From assembly GCF_022760995.1 (NCBI RefSeq), contig NZ_JAKWJO010000002.1:62001-126000 (forward strand): a stretch of DNA of 64,000 nt. Direction: 5' to 3'. The notes under the pieces are model-generated. The model made no database searches. It saw nothing but the letters and a program-made list of their open reading frames with translations, and was not told the origin of the DNA. The stretch comes from Dyella sedimenti (GTDB taxonomy: Bacteria > Pseudomonadota > Gammaproteobacteria > Xanthomonadales > Rhodanobacteraceae). Both the position numbers and the translations under genes were made by a program. The number at the start of each line of letters is the position of its first letter. Position 1 is the stretch's first letter. Shown here one piece after another: positions 43,666 through 52,497 of this stretch.

Positions 43666-43896
43666 ATGACCACGGATCCACATCTAAGCGCCAACAACCT
43701 TCTGAGGGACTTTGATGTCCTGCTCGATCAAAATCAACGAGTGCAGAAGGAGAACGATTTGCTGCGCCTTGAGCTGATGCGACACCCCTCGGGTGCAATG
43801 CAGATTCGTTCGGTAGAGCGATCCCTGGGGCGGGCCTATCGCGACATCCACAGTGAACAGGGTGGCATCGCCAGCGCAGCCTATACAGTCGAATGA
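43666..43896 (+). CDS. Small hypothetical protein (76 aa)
   Basis: ATG 43666 with TGAGGTG at -6; longer starts (43519, 43393) would overlap the divergent gene's 5' region. The product is helical and charged (NNLLRDFDVLLDQNQRVQKE, then NDLLRLELMRH), possibly coiled coil about residues 12-42. No family known. Confidence 0.5.
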   Translation: MTTDPHLSANNLLRDFDVLLDQNQRVQKENDLLRLELMRHPSGAMQIRSVERSLGRAYRDIHSEQGGIASAAYTVE

Positions 43897-44116
43897 GGCT
43901 GCCGTTGAACGCGGATGCTCGAATGAGCGGCCACCCCGCAAGGCACCCTGAAAGGGACGCGACACACCTTGGTGCGCCGCGCGTTCCGCAGTGATGCGCC
44001 GACGCTCATTTGAAGTAGCGCGGCCTTGGCAGTAAAACCCGCCATCACCATTTCTGAAAGAGCGGTCGCTCAGCGCAGTTTATTGGGGGCTTCGCGGATC
44101 ACGCTGGAATTGGGGC

Positions 44117-44845
44117 TCAGGTCGTGGGCGATGGCAGAAGGCGGTCATACTCCTTCTTGACCACGGCATAGCACTCGCAGGTCCGTTTCTCGAGTCCCAC
44201 GCGATCCAGCACGGTGATATGCCCTCGCTGGTAGCGAATCAGCCCTGCCTGCTGTAGGTTGCCCGCCGCCTCGGTAACACCTTCGCGGCGGACACCCAGC
44301 ATGTTGGCGATGAGCTCCTGTGTCATCACCAACTCCATAGAATGCAGGCGATCGAGGCTTAGTAGCAGCCAGCGGCACAGCTGCTGGTCCAACGAATGGT
44401 GGCGATTGCACACCGCCGTCTGCGACATTTGGGTGATAAGCGCCTGGGTGTATCGCAGCAGCAGATGAAGTACAGGTCCCGCGCGGTTGAACTCCCGCAG
44501 CATAAGGCTCGCCTTCAACCGAAACCCTTGGCCAGCGCTCTGGACCAGTGCCCGGCTCGGCGTGGATTCGCCGCCCATGAACAGCGAAATGCCGACGATG
44601 CCCTCATTGCCGACCACAGCGATCTCGGCCGAGGCACCGTCTTCCATCACATACAGCAGTGAAATGATTGAGGTCGTCGGAAAATACACATGGCTTAGTC
44701 GGCTGCCGGACTCGTACAGCACCTTGCCGAGCGGCATATCGACAGGCTCAAGGTGCAAGGCCCATCGAGCCCATTCGGCATCTGGCAACGCCGCAAGCAG
44801 CCGGTTCTGCCTCGGGTCGGGAACAGCAGCCATACCTGTCCTCAT
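44117..44845 (-). CDS. Crp/Fnr-family transcriptional regulator
   Basis: 242 residues. Cyclic-nucleotide-binding-like beta roll about 20-130 (FPTTSIISLLYVMEDGASAE, AVVGNEGIVGISLFMGG) and a C-terminal HTH about 170-225 (TQELIANMLGVRREGVTEAA). No Fnr-type cysteine cluster and no canonical cAMP pocket, so the signal is unknown. Xanthomonad genomes hold several such proteins. ATG 44845 has AAGGG upstream. It is the only clear regulator in this part of the element. Confidence 0.92.
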   Translation of the reverse strand: MRTGMAAVPDPRQNRLLAALPDAEWARWALHLEPVDMPLGKVLYESGSRLSHVYFPTTSIISLLYVMEDGASAEIAVVGNEGIVGISLFMGGESTPSRALVQSAGQGFRLKASLMLREFNRAGPVLHLLLRYTQALITQMSQTAVCNRHHSLDQQLCRWLLLSLDRLHSMELVMTQELIANMLGVRREGVTEAAGNLQQAGLIRYQRGHITVLDRVGLEKRTCECYAVVKKEYDRLLPSPTT

Positions 44846-45313
44846 CGTGCCCTTTGGCAGATTTTAGCACCCTGCTGCTCTGTTTCGCGGAAGGCGGGAT
44901 CCAGTACGGCAAGTCTCCTGAACCCATCGCGCTTGGGTAGCGATGCTGGCTCCTGGCGTGTTCGTCGGCATGCAGGGACAGAAGAGGGTGCGCTCTGCAC
45001 CCTCAGCTTGTTATCGCGGGTCAGTTGCGAGACCGCACTCAAGTCGCCAAACCGGTATGAATCACGATTCGGAGTTGAAATGGCTGTCTGCAAGCGGGCG
45101 CGTGGCTGGCCTCTCTTCCTTGTCGGCTAAGGAGCCGACTGCGGCACCCTTGGGCTAGAGACATGGGTGCATGCCGCAGCTGCGATATCAGCTTCGGCGC
45201 CTCCTGTGACCTCTAGGACCCTAGGACCGCCGTAAGACAGCGAATGCAGGATCACAGGTAATAGACACCCATTGCGGGGAGGTGTCACTGTGATCAAGTC
45301 ACATCCCCGAAAC
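44846..45313. other. About 470 bp without a supported gene
   Basis: Promoter of the Crp/Fnr gene is expected at the left end. No protein-like frames or repeats recognised. Confidence 0.4.
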
Positions 45314-45571
45314 TTACGGGCGTGGCTCAACGAATCGAGGCTCACGCCCCATGCGCACGGCAGACACCATGCCGCGTCCCCTTCGTGTAATGCCAACATG
45401 GTAGTCCGCCATACCGTTAACGTTGGCGCCATCAAGCGAACCAACCGGCTCAACCAAGTCCTGTGCCATTAGCCTATCGGCACTAGCCATCGGCATATTC
45501 AGCAACTCGCCGTAGCTGAGGGAGAACAAGTAGTTGATGTCATCCTGTCTCAGACTGTCGTCTGCGGGCAT
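45314..45571 (-). CDS. Small orphan protein, family 3 copy a (85 aa)
   Basis: ATG 45571 with TGAGG upstream. By hand alignment without gaps, 54 of 85 residues are identical to the product of 48146-48403, including QDD-[IV]-NYLFSLSYGELL, ASADRLMA and ITRRGR. Conservation at protein level with third-position differences implies both were under selection. No known domain; may be a small DNA- or protein-binding module. Confidence 0.75.
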   Translation of the reverse strand: MPADDSLRQDDINYLFSLSYGELLNMPMASADRLMAQDLVEPVGSLDGANVNGMADYHVGITRRGRGMVSAVRMGREPRFVEPRP

Positions 45572-45684
45572 GGCCAAAACCTCAAACACGTTAAAAGCAA
45601 GCTTGATTGAAGACTCGTGCGACTTCTGTACGGCACGCAACATAGCCATTGGCCAAACCTCTGACGCCTCCCTTGGCTAGTACC

Positions 45685-45921
45685 TCAGGGCTTGTCTCCC
45701 CAGGATCGCTCGATGTCCACCATAAGGGCAGTCTGAAGGCCCCGCTGCGTCAGTGCAGCAACGTGAAATACGCGACCATGGCGTACACCATGACAGTCGC
45801 CTTTCCGACGATAAGTGGCTGCCCAGACCACGCTGTCCTGGGCAGCTGTGGCGTACGTCGCCGTGTAGTCGAAACCGTTGCCCGTGATACCGGCAAGCTC
45901 AGACATGGCCTCATCAGACAT
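45685..45921 (-). CDS. Small orphan protein, family 1 copy b (78 aa)
   Basis: ATG 45921; ATG 45906 is an alternative. Contains GITGNGFDYTATYA, VVWAATYRRKG and GVRHGRV, matching the gene at 40921-41142. A tandem CAATTCGCAC pair lies 15-40 bp upstream. A longer in-frame start gives non-protein-like sequence and was rejected. Confidence 0.6.
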   Translation of the reverse strand: MSDEAMSELAGITGNGFDYTATYATAAQDSVVWAATYRRKGDCHGVRHGRVFHVAALTQRGLQTALMVDIERSWGDKP

Positions 45922-46383
45922 GGCATACCCCAATTCGCACCCAATTCGCACCAAATGCCATGCTGTCTTCTGGACGACTATCCATCTGTGCGGTTCCAAA
46001 CATACACAGCCGTCGAACCGGCGTCGGTAAAACCTGACATGTCCGTGTGCCGCAAGCACGCCAACGGGCATACGTGTGCAGTCGGCACGGACGCCAGAGC
46101 TGAGGGGACGTCGGGACGCCTGGCAAAGGGGCGAGTCCAAAATGCGGTCAGTTCTTAGCCACCGCCGTGGCGCCAGTTGTCTGTACGAGTGCGGGGTAGC
46201 AATCAGCAATCATTAGAATCCGTAGGCAAGCATGAAGCTAGGCCAAAAAGATCGACTTGATGGCGTATGGACTTGCCATTCGCCGCAGCGGAGGATCTTG
46301 GGGCGGCTAGTCTGGGATGACTCCGACAGAGCGCCCATTGCTGGAAGAGAGATCGCCCGTTGCGGTTTGTGGAGAGGATCCAA
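45922..46383. other. About 460 bp, no supported gene
   Basis: Divergent promoter zone between the two family-1 genes. Holds a direct repeat ACCCAATTCGCAC-type near 45,930-45,950 and nothing else recognised. Confidence 0.35.
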
Positions 46384-46608
46384 ATGACGATTCTACGTGG
46401 CGTGTTTGGCCCCTACAGTTACGAAGGCTCCTATACGACGCGTCGAGATTACGCAGTCTGGCGCGCACTGCTTTGGAGGGACGGCGAATTTCAAGGAGAA
46501 ATGGGTGGTGAGCTACTGCAGGCTTCGCACATTGCAGTCCTGGATAGCGCTTTCATCCACGCCCTGGTGCAAAGCCGCATTGCTCCCTTACTCACATTTG
46601 GAGCGTAG
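46384..46608 (+). CDS. Small orphan protein, family 1 copy c (74 aa)
   Basis: ATG 46384 with GGAGAGG at -8. Product has FGPYSYEGSYTTRRD, VWRALLWRDGEFQGEMGG. The first 40 residues follow the family-1 pattern (YEG-x-Y, V-W-x-A, R-x-G-x-F-x-G) but the RHGR motif is lost. Diverged or decaying copy. Confidence 0.55.
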   Translation: MTILRGVFGPYSYEGSYTTRRDYAVWRALLWRDGEFQGEMGGELLQASHIAVLDSAFIHALVQSRIAPLLTFGA

Positions 46609-46831
46609 CCGCCATGCGCTCGCCGTCGCCGCCCGGCTCTTTCTGTCGCTGACTTACCAGTGTTGTCTGATGATGACGTGACGCTCCGTAGCGCCATGAG
46701 TATGGGTATCGCGCAAAGGATCGTTCGGAAGGCAAGCAACGTCTGTCTTCGAGTGCGACTTCAGTCGGTCGACGCAGCACACTATGCCTCGTGAACTGTA
46801 CAAGTGACTAACCTGTGGTCGCGGCAAGGAG
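46609..46831. other. Gap of about 220 bp, nothing recognised
   Basis: No protein-like frame; possibly the lost front part of the IS30 transposase gene. Confidence 0.3.
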
Positions 46832-47082
46832 ATGGCGGACCATCAGCGCTTCACGCTGGCAACCGGTATCCAGGTCTACTTCTTCGACCCGCAAAATCCA
46901 TGGCAGTGGGGATCGAACGAGAATACCAACGACCTGCTTCGCCAGTACTTCCCCAAGGGCGCGGACCTCACGGGCTAAACTCAGTGCCCTGGCTCGGGAG
47001 TTGAATGAGCGACCAAGGCCGAGATGCTCAATTTCGAAACACCGGCCGAATGATTCCAACAATGTGTTGCAACGACCGACTG
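46832..47082 (+). pseudogene. IS30-family transposase C-terminal remnant
   Basis: From 46832 the frame reads QVYFFDPQNPWQWGSNENTN then DLLRQYFPKGADLTG, the highly conserved end of IS30 transposases including the last catalytic Glu (SNENTN). After a TAA at 46976 the homology resumes in another frame (LARELNERPRPR, then MLNFETPAE). The front two thirds are absent. Confidence 0.85.
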
Positions 47083-47206
47083 AAGTCGCAAGCCTGAGCG
47101 GACATTCCTCATGGCTGGCCATCGATGCCGCAGTCGGTCGCTTGTGTTGGCTTATCTTCAGCTGCCATCCCTTCATAGCCGTGGCCTGCGCCAGATCACC
47201 ATCATG

Positions 47207-47455
47207 TAACAACTACAAGCGCATGCTGCTTGGACGCTAGGATAGAAAGTCTCCTCCCTGGCAGACGTCTCAGTCACGCGGTCTTGTTCCTGACGCCCTC
47301 TGAGTACCTCTCCGATCTGCATTGGAGTCGCGGATTTTGTCCGCTATGGATCCTTGTCGCGGACCCCTAATAGTGAAATCGAATTATCATGTCCAACAAC
47401 GAAGCCAGCCTCTCTAGCGCTGGTAGCAAGAAGCTCGTCGACACAGCGGCCGCCA
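47207..47455. repeat. Duplicated segment, copy 2 (decayed)
   Basis: Second copy of the 42298-42541 segment, same orientation, 4.9 kb away. Small indels make it about 5 bp longer. Confidence 0.85.
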
Positions 47456-47475
47456 GGCAAGGCGGCGGGCGATGA
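47389..47475 (+). pseudogene. Fasciclin gene remnant (first 28 codons)
   Basis: ATG 47389 begins MSNNEASLSSAGSKKLVDTA, aligned with the start of the intact gene at 42475 (KNIVETAAA), and stops at TGA 47473-47475 after unrelated codons. The FAS1 domain is missing. Confidence 0.8.
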
Positions 47476-47653
47476 TCAAGGGTGCTGCCGAAAGGTTGAG
47501 ATACTTCTTCCGTCCGTTCCGCAGGGGCGAGTATCAGCATGCGCCCTCCATTGAAGAGCTACACCTCATGCATCAGGAGCGATCGCCACGGGCAACCAGC
47601 TTATGGCGCAAGTTTATTTACGCGCTCACGGAAATCGGGCGGCGGTAATGCAT

Positions 47654-47809
47654 ATGGCCATGACAAGATCGCAGCTTGTTGACGAGTTGCTTGCTCTGGA
47701 TGAAGAGTTGCTCAGAATCGATGCTGATGGTGTGCAGGAGGAAGCGGTTCAAAAGACGCTTCAATACGCAGTGAATGCATCGACGCAGACCGTCGGTCAA
47801 CGAGATTGA
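47654..47809 (+). CDS. Possible small protein (51 aa)
   Basis: Starts at one of three close ATGs (47648, 47654, 47660). The product is acidic and helical (SQLVDELLALDEELLRIDAD, GVQEEAVQKTLQYAV). Ribosome site is weak. Could be a real small gene or a remnant. Confidence 0.35.
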   Translation: MAMTRSQLVDELLALDEELLRIDADGVQEEAVQKTLQYAVNASTQTVGQRD

Positions 47810-48145
47810 CTCTGGTGGTGGGTCCAATTCTATGCGGTTATGGACCACCGAGCGGCGCGACTCGTTTCGCCATTGGCTGCGTGCGCGTTGCGTTGAGAAG
47901 AAGCTCAAGGCCGGGGCTGTTCCGTTCCGGTCTGTTTGTCTCTGTCACTTGGATGTGCCTTAGACCCAACGCGGATATCGGTACCCGCGAGCATTGGTGC
48001 CATCGTCTTCTGGCGTGTTCACGGCGTCGGGCGAGCCACATTGGCTATCGCGCATGGCGACGCGCGCTTCGGATCTCAAGACCTTAACGGTCCCGTTCCT
48101 CTGGTTGGCGTAGCGTAAATCCGCTCGGAGATTCTGGAGGACGTA
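47810..48145. other. About 335 bp without a supported gene
   Basis: Ends with the ribosome site TGGAGGACG of the following gene. No other signal found. Confidence 0.35.
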
Positions 48146-48403
48146 ATGCCTATCGGTGCCGGGTTGCAGCAGGACGACGTCAACTACCTGTTCTCGCTCA
48201 GCTACGGTGAGCTACTGAGCATGCCGCTGGCCAGTGCCGACCGCCTTATGGCTGATAAACTGATTGAGGCCGTTGGAACGCTGGACGGTGCCGCGGTTAC
48301 CGGCCGGATGCTTTACAACGTGGACATCACGCGAAGGGGGCGCCTTATGGTGACTGCTGTTCTCGGTGGTCACGATAGGCGATTCATCGCACCGCATTCC
48401 TAG
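48146..48403 (+). CDS. Small orphan protein, family 3 copy b (85 aa)
   Basis: ATG 48146 with TGGAGGACG at -4. Same length as and strongly similar to the product of 45314-45571 (see there), but on the opposite strand. The shared core is NYLFSLSYGELL and ADRLMA, with ITRRGR near the end. Both copies look intact. Confidence 0.78.
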   Translation: MPIGAGLQQDDVNYLFSLSYGELLSMPLASADRLMADKLIEAVGTLDGAAVTGRMLYNVDITRRGRLMVTAVLGGHDRRFIAPHS

Positions 48404-48509
48404 CTGACGATGGCAACATGGTACCCGTCACATGACGTCGAACGATATTCATTTGGTCGGTCATTTGGTTCTACCCGCGACGCTCCACCCTGTCGCCGGC
48501 GACGAGCCC

Positions 48510-48731
48510 ATGTCGAAGCTCCACCGCCGCGACCTTGAACAGGTCCAGCTCAATCGACTCATGGTGCAGTTGCCTCGCCTGCTACAAGAGTTTCCCGATC
48601 CAGCGGACCTCTTGTCGGCCTTCGCCGGGCTGGCTGACTTGATTTTCGATGCTGCCGGGCCTGACGACCACGACTGGATCACCTGCCAGATCAACGCCAT
48701 GTTGGAAGCTCGCGGAATACTCGTCCGCTAA
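48510..48731 (+). CDS. Small orphan protein, family 4 copy a (73 aa)
   Basis: ATG 48510. Product MSKLHRRDLEQVQLNRLM ... FPDPADLLSAFAGLADLI ... DDHDWITCQINAMLEARG. Same length as, and similar layout to, the product of 48826-49047: N-terminal SK...DL, a helical middle, then D-[DE]-x-DW-[IV]-x(3)-I. Probably an all-helical fold. Weak ribosome site; ATG 48432 would add 26 residues. Confidence 0.6.
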   Translation: MSKLHRRDLEQVQLNRLMVQLPRLLQEFPDPADLLSAFAGLADLIFDAAGPDDHDWITCQINAMLEARGILVR

Positions 48732-48825
48732 CGGCTCGGATGAATATCCATCTGGTGCGGGCACAAGCCCCGCGAGCCTTCGCTGGGCGCTCAAGGCTTC
48801 CTTGTGGTCGGCCACAAGAGGATGA

Positions 48826-49047
48826 CTAGGCTGCCGGATAGGGCATGCGGTGACGAGTGCAGATCCAATCAATCATCCCCCGCACCCAATCCTCGTCCTC
48901 ACGACTGGATTGCGCCAGGACATCAGAAAAGACCCCGTCGGTAGATTCAAAAAACTCCTTGTCCTTGGGGTATTTAGTACGCAACACAGATACCGTTACA
49001 TCCACCCGGCTTAGCAAGCCGCGTAAATCTTGGCGTGACTTAGACAT
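48826..49047 (-). CDS. Small orphan protein, family 4 copy b (73 aa)
   Basis: ATG 49047 with AGGAG at -9. Product MSKSRQDLRGLLSRVDVTVS ... YPKDKEFFESTDGVFSDVLA ... REDEDWVRGMIDWICTRHR. Convergent with copy a. Diverged in sequence but with matching length and motif order. Confidence 0.65.
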   Translation of the reverse strand: MSKSRQDLRGLLSRVDVTVSVLRTKYPKDKEFFESTDGVFSDVLAQSSREDEDWVRGMIDWICTRHRMPYPAA

Positions 49048-49340
49048 GGGTCTGCTCCTGCTGTTAAGGCAGAGATGGTTCGAGAGGTGTCTGCTAGATG
49101 GTGATTGGGGCAGCAAGGAGGATGATTCCACGCTCCCTGAGATCACTTTGCGCGTGCCGCTGTTAGTCCCATGTAACGAGACAGGGAAGGGCTTCGGTCT
49201 GCTTGGCAGGAGCGGGGCTCGGGGTTGGAGTTGCCTTCGTCTGCCAGAGATCGCCGATCTCTGCTTGAGTGCTACCCGGCTACTGGTACACCCCCGATTC
49301 CGTAGACACCTGATAGTGTCTATTGAGGATCGGAGGATCT
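49048..49340. other. Left end of IS3 remnant and flank
   Basis: About 290 bp. Near 49,310 a sequence CTGATAGTGTCTATTGAGG precedes the transposase gene and may be the IS terminal repeat. No gene. Confidence 0.35.
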
Positions 49341-49619
49341 ATGACCAGCAAGCGTTTCACCGACGAGTTCAAGGCCGAGGCGGTCAAGCAAGTCAGCGAG
49401 CGTGGGTATCCCGTGGCCGAAGTGTCCGAGCGGCTGGGTGTGTCCGTTCACAGCCTTTATGCATGGCTTCGTGAGCGCGGCGTCAGCCGCGATGCGCGCA
49501 AGGCCCAGAAGGACGTTGATCTGGTGCAGGAGAACGCTCGACTTCGCGCCGAGCTGCGTCGCGCCGAAGAGGAGCGCGACATTTTAAAAATGGCCGCCGC
49601 GTACTTTGCCAAGGAGTAA
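49341..49619 (+). CDS. IS3-family transposase OrfA
   Basis: 92 residues from ATG 49341 (ribosome site GGAGGAT). N-terminal HTH (KRFTDEFKAEAVKQVSERGY, VSERLGVSVHSLYAWLRE) and the C-terminal leucine zipper (VQENARLRAELRRAEEERDI, LKMAAAYFAKE), standard for OrfA. Intact by itself, but its OrfB partner is truncated, so the element cannot move alone. Confidence 0.93.
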   Translation: MTSKRFTDEFKAEAVKQVSERGYPVAEVSERLGVSVHSLYAWLRERGVSRDARKAQKDVDLVQENARLRAELRRAEEERDILKMAAAYFAKE

Positions 49620-49740
49620 GGGCGAAGTACGCCTTCATGCAGGCCCATAGCCAGCGGTTTCGCGTCGTCACGATGTGTCGTGTGCTCAAGGTCAAGCGCA
49701 GCGGTTACTACGCATGGTTGAAGCAACCGCTTGAGTTGCC
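49620..49740 (+). pseudogene. IS3-family OrfB fragment
   Basis: About 40 codons (KYAFMQAHSQRFRVVTMCRV, KVKRSGYYAWLKQPL), the start of OrfB, cut off at about 49,740 before the DDE domain. Confidence 0.85.
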
Positions 49741-49839
49741 GTTTGCGGCCAGATCCGGTCGATGGCTCGCTACGATCTAGGTGTCTCCGAGTTGATCACC
49801 TGTGATCAGTTCAAGTGATCAGCTCCAACAGTGTCTGCA

Positions 49840-51144
49840 CTAGGCGCCACCACGTCGCTTCAGCGAGGTGCGCACCGTGTGCTTCAGATGTCCTACCTCG
49901 CCCGCAATTTCGGCGACACCTTTTCCTTTTCGGTGAAGGGAAAAGATCAACTCCAATGTGGTGTCTTTGACCCGCGGTTCGCCAGTTGTTGGGCTGACAT
50001 GCGTTTCGCGGCCCCTTGCTTCTACGACAAGGCGAAGGCTTTTCAGCGCCTTCGATACTGCTTGCCGACTGACTCCAAGTTCCCTGGCGATGACTGCTTG
50101 CGACAGCCCCTTCTTCCACAGGGCGAAGATCCGCTCTTTCAGTGAACTGTGTTGAGACTTCGTGGATCGGATACGTACGAGCCCAGAGTGCACTGTGTCG
50201 TAGGCTGTCTTCCGCGTCTCCTGCTCATCCGCGCCGCGGGGAGCGGGAAATCGCAACCAGAGTTCCGACTCGACCATGCTCGTCATTGAAGCGAGCTCTC
50301 TCTGGAATGCTTTCTTGTAATAAAGATCCGCGCGGTATCGAGATCCCGGATCACTTGGGTTGTGTTCGGCGCAGAAGCGATCACTGATCCGGGCAACGCG
50401 GGCTGGCACGGGCCATGGCCAGCCCAGTTCCTTCAGTGCTTTTGTCCGGGCAGACACTCTCCAGCAAAGCTCGCAGAAGGCCTCTGATGGTCTTCGCTGC
50501 TTTTCGTCAGCCACCGCGCCGAAGTCAATGTCGAGCCCTCGTAGAGGCCGCCGGCGGCGCACGAAATCCAGGATGCTTCGCATCGTATCCAGCGAACCCA
50601 CAATGCGCCTGGAGACGCTGTTCGTGACTTCGCCCGCTCGTGTCTTTTTGTCGATGCCTCGGATGACTTGTCGGACATTCTCATTCCAGACGGCCAGCCG
50701 CGCGATGCGCCAGTCGACTTCCGCAATCCAGTTGGGCCGGGTTGCTTCCTTCAACACAGATCTTCCGTCGGGAAGCACGCCCACCGGGCGGACTGGAGAC
50801 CCAAGTTCCGACAAGTCCGGGGCAATAAACGACTTCACCGGCCTTTTGCCGAGTGGGATCCAAGGATGATTGATTGTGCCTTCCACCAGTACGTCTGAAA
50901 AAAGGTCTGGCAGGAGTCTCCGCAGGTCGGGCCAACTACTGATCAATTTCAGGATGCGCCCGAATGGTTCATCGAGATGACGTCGAAAGAGACCGCGGAT
51001 TGAATATCGCCTCGAGGTCAGGCTGTGGGAAGGCGTGAGCGACGCGCGGAAGCCTTTGACGGCGAGTGCGAGTTCGGGATCACATCCCTTGAAGGGCCGG
51101 AGCAGTCGGACATCCATGTCGAACTTCTCCGCACGCGTGATCAT
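49840..51144 (-). CDS. Uncharacterised protein with C-terminal HTH (434 aa)
   Basis: ATG 51144. The first 320 residues have no domain I recognise; they include WPWPVPARVARISDRFCAEH and CELCWRVSARTKAL, a pattern that could bind zinc. The last 110 residues hold two helix-turn-helix-like segments (KKGLSQAVIARELGVSRQAV near 355; RKGKGVAEIAGEVGHLKHTV near 405). Possibly a site-specific DNA-binding protein of the element. It is divergent from the 51236-52338 gene pair across about 90 bp. Confidence 0.7.
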   Translation of the reverse strand: MITRAEKFDMDVRLLRPFKGCDPELALAVKGFRASLTPSHSLTSRRYSIRGLFRRHLDEPFGRILKLISSWPDLRRLLPDLFSDVLVEGTINHPWIPLGKRPVKSFIAPDLSELGSPVRPVGVLPDGRSVLKEATRPNWIAEVDWRIARLAVWNENVRQVIRGIDKKTRAGEVTNSVSRRIVGSLDTMRSILDFVRRRRPLRGLDIDFGAVADEKQRRPSEAFCELCWRVSARTKALKELGWPWPVPARVARISDRFCAEHNPSDPGSRYRADLYYKKAFQRELASMTSMVESELWLRFPAPRGADEQETRKTAYDTVHSGLVRIRSTKSQHSSLKERIFALWKKGLSQAVIARELGVSRQAVSKALKSLRLVVEARGRETHVSPTTGEPRVKDTTLELIFSLHRKGKGVAEIAGEVGHLKHTVRTSLKRRGGA

Positions 51145-51235
51145 CCGAGTGTCAACTTCTTTGTTCCGAAAATGGTCCTATTCTAGGCGTTCTTATCCGT
51201 AGCCTGCAATCACTCCTCCACATGGATTGATAGCA

Positions 51236-51487
51236 ATGACAACCGAAGAGCTACTTATCAGTATCCACGGCCCATGCATGACACTTGCAGCGGTGGCGAA
51301 GGTACTCTGTCGAAGCGAAGCTGGGCTGAGAGTGTCCCTTGGCAGGGCCTCAGAGTTTTCCCGAAGGCTGCGTCTCGCGCGTGTTCGCTATGGGCGGAGG
51401 GTCCTGTTTAGGACAATCGATGTGGCCCGCCTTCTCAGCGAGCGGTTTGACGAGCAAGGTCACGGCGCTGAGCGGCTCACTGGATAA
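51236..51487 (+). CDS. Small DNA-binding-like protein (83 aa)
   Basis: ATG 51236. Sequence MTTEELLISIHGPCMTLAAV, AKVLCRSEAGLRVSLG, RVRYGRRVLFRTIDVARLLS. It looks like an excisionase/MerR-type winged-helix: a helix-turn-helix then an arginine-rich wing. Six bases before the following gene, so same transcript. Possible recombination directionality factor or plasmid-type regulator; not proven. Confidence 0.6.
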   Translation: MTTEELLISIHGPCMTLAAVAKVLCRSEAGLRVSLGRASEFSRRLRLARVRYGRRVLFRTIDVARLLSERFDEQGHGAERLTG

Positions 51488-51492
51488 GTGCC

Positions 51493-52338
51493 ATGAGTGA
51501 CATCGTCGTTCTGCGACGGCGCCACAAGCGCCACTTCACCACACTAGACAACGACCTTATCCGAGATTCCCGTCTGAGCTGGAAGGCAACAGGTTTGCTT
51601 GTCTACCTCCTGTCCCTCTCGGAGACCTACAAGCTGCACATATCTAGGCTATCCAAGCAGAAGCTCGACGGCCGTGACTCCACGATGTCCGCCATCCATG
51701 AGCTGCAGCGTGCAGGCTATGTGACCATCGAGCAGTCCAGAGGGTGTGAAGGAAGGTATGGGACCACCGTATGGACCATTGATGACAGCGCCTGCAGCAG
51801 GGCCGGTAGCTCGGACTTTCCACCGTCAACGGAAAACCCGTTTACGGCCGAACCCCGCACGGTTGAGCCGGAACCGGAGACTCCGAGCCTAAGAAATACC
51901 AATACAGAAAGAACTTCTCAAAGGACTACTAGTAGTACGGATGCAAGCAATTTGGACGTGGGGATCGCTTATCCCCGGTCGCTGACAAATGACGAGCGCG
52001 ATGCAGTCTGGAGTGTGGTCCATGACCTGCATCCCCGCGACGCTCAGGCGGTTGTGGATGAGCTGGCTGGAGCGATGGCCATTCCCGGTCGAATTGCGGG
52101 ATCCCCGATCGAATACGCCAACGGCATCGCTAGGAAGGCCCGGGCTGGCGAATTTGTTCCACGCCTTGCAGTTCGCGTGGCCAGAGACCGGGTAGCTGCC
52201 GCAGAGAGGGAGGCTGCAAAGCGGAATGACCAACACAAGCGCGGTGAGCGAAGGGCGCCAACCGAGCAGACCCGGGAGCTCCTGAAGAAGACCGCCGCCC
52301 TACTTCACATCTCTGCCCCCGGTATCACGGCGAACTAG
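51493..52338 (+). CDS. HTH replication-type protein (281 aa)
   Basis: N-terminal 95 residues form a winged helix as in phage or plasmid replication proteins (HFTTLDNDLIRDSRLSWKAT, GLLVYLLSLSETYKLHISRL, MSAIHELQRAGYVTIE). A low-complexity linker (SSTENPF... TERTSQRTTSSTD) leads to a C-terminal helical part (RSLTNDERDAVWSVVHDL, IEYANGIARKARAGEF). Directly upstream of the iteron-like repeats at 52.5-53.0 kb, consistent with binding them. Start ATG 51493, 5 bp after the previous stop. Confidence 0.75.
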   Translation: MSDIVVLRRRHKRHFTTLDNDLIRDSRLSWKATGLLVYLLSLSETYKLHISRLSKQKLDGRDSTMSAIHELQRAGYVTIEQSRGCEGRYGTTVWTIDDSACSRAGSSDFPPSTENPFTAEPRTVEPEPETPSLRNTNTERTSQRTTSSTDASNLDVGIAYPRSLTNDERDAVWSVVHDLHPRDAQAVVDELAGAMAIPGRIAGSPIEYANGIARKARAGEFVPRLAVRVARDRVAAAEREAAKRNDQHKRGERRAPTEQTRELLKKTAALLHISAPGITAN

Positions 52339-52421
52339 GGACTGAGCAACGAGATGACCGAGTGGGACTTACCGCATGTGGGAGGGCGTCCGGGGAGGCT
52401 GGCGGCACCCAGCACTCGCAT

Positions 52422-52497
52422 AGTGGAACATAAAGGAATGCATGACACTTCGCCCAGATTCCCCTGTCAAATGGCGTTCTGAAGCCATTTGAAATGT
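52422..52497. repeat. Flanking direct repeat, left copy (about 75 bp)
   Basis: ATAGTGGAACATAAAGG ... AAAT-GCGT...GAAGCCATT. A similar block occurs at 52821-52896, so the 48-bp array sits between two copies of this longer repeat. Confidence 0.75.
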
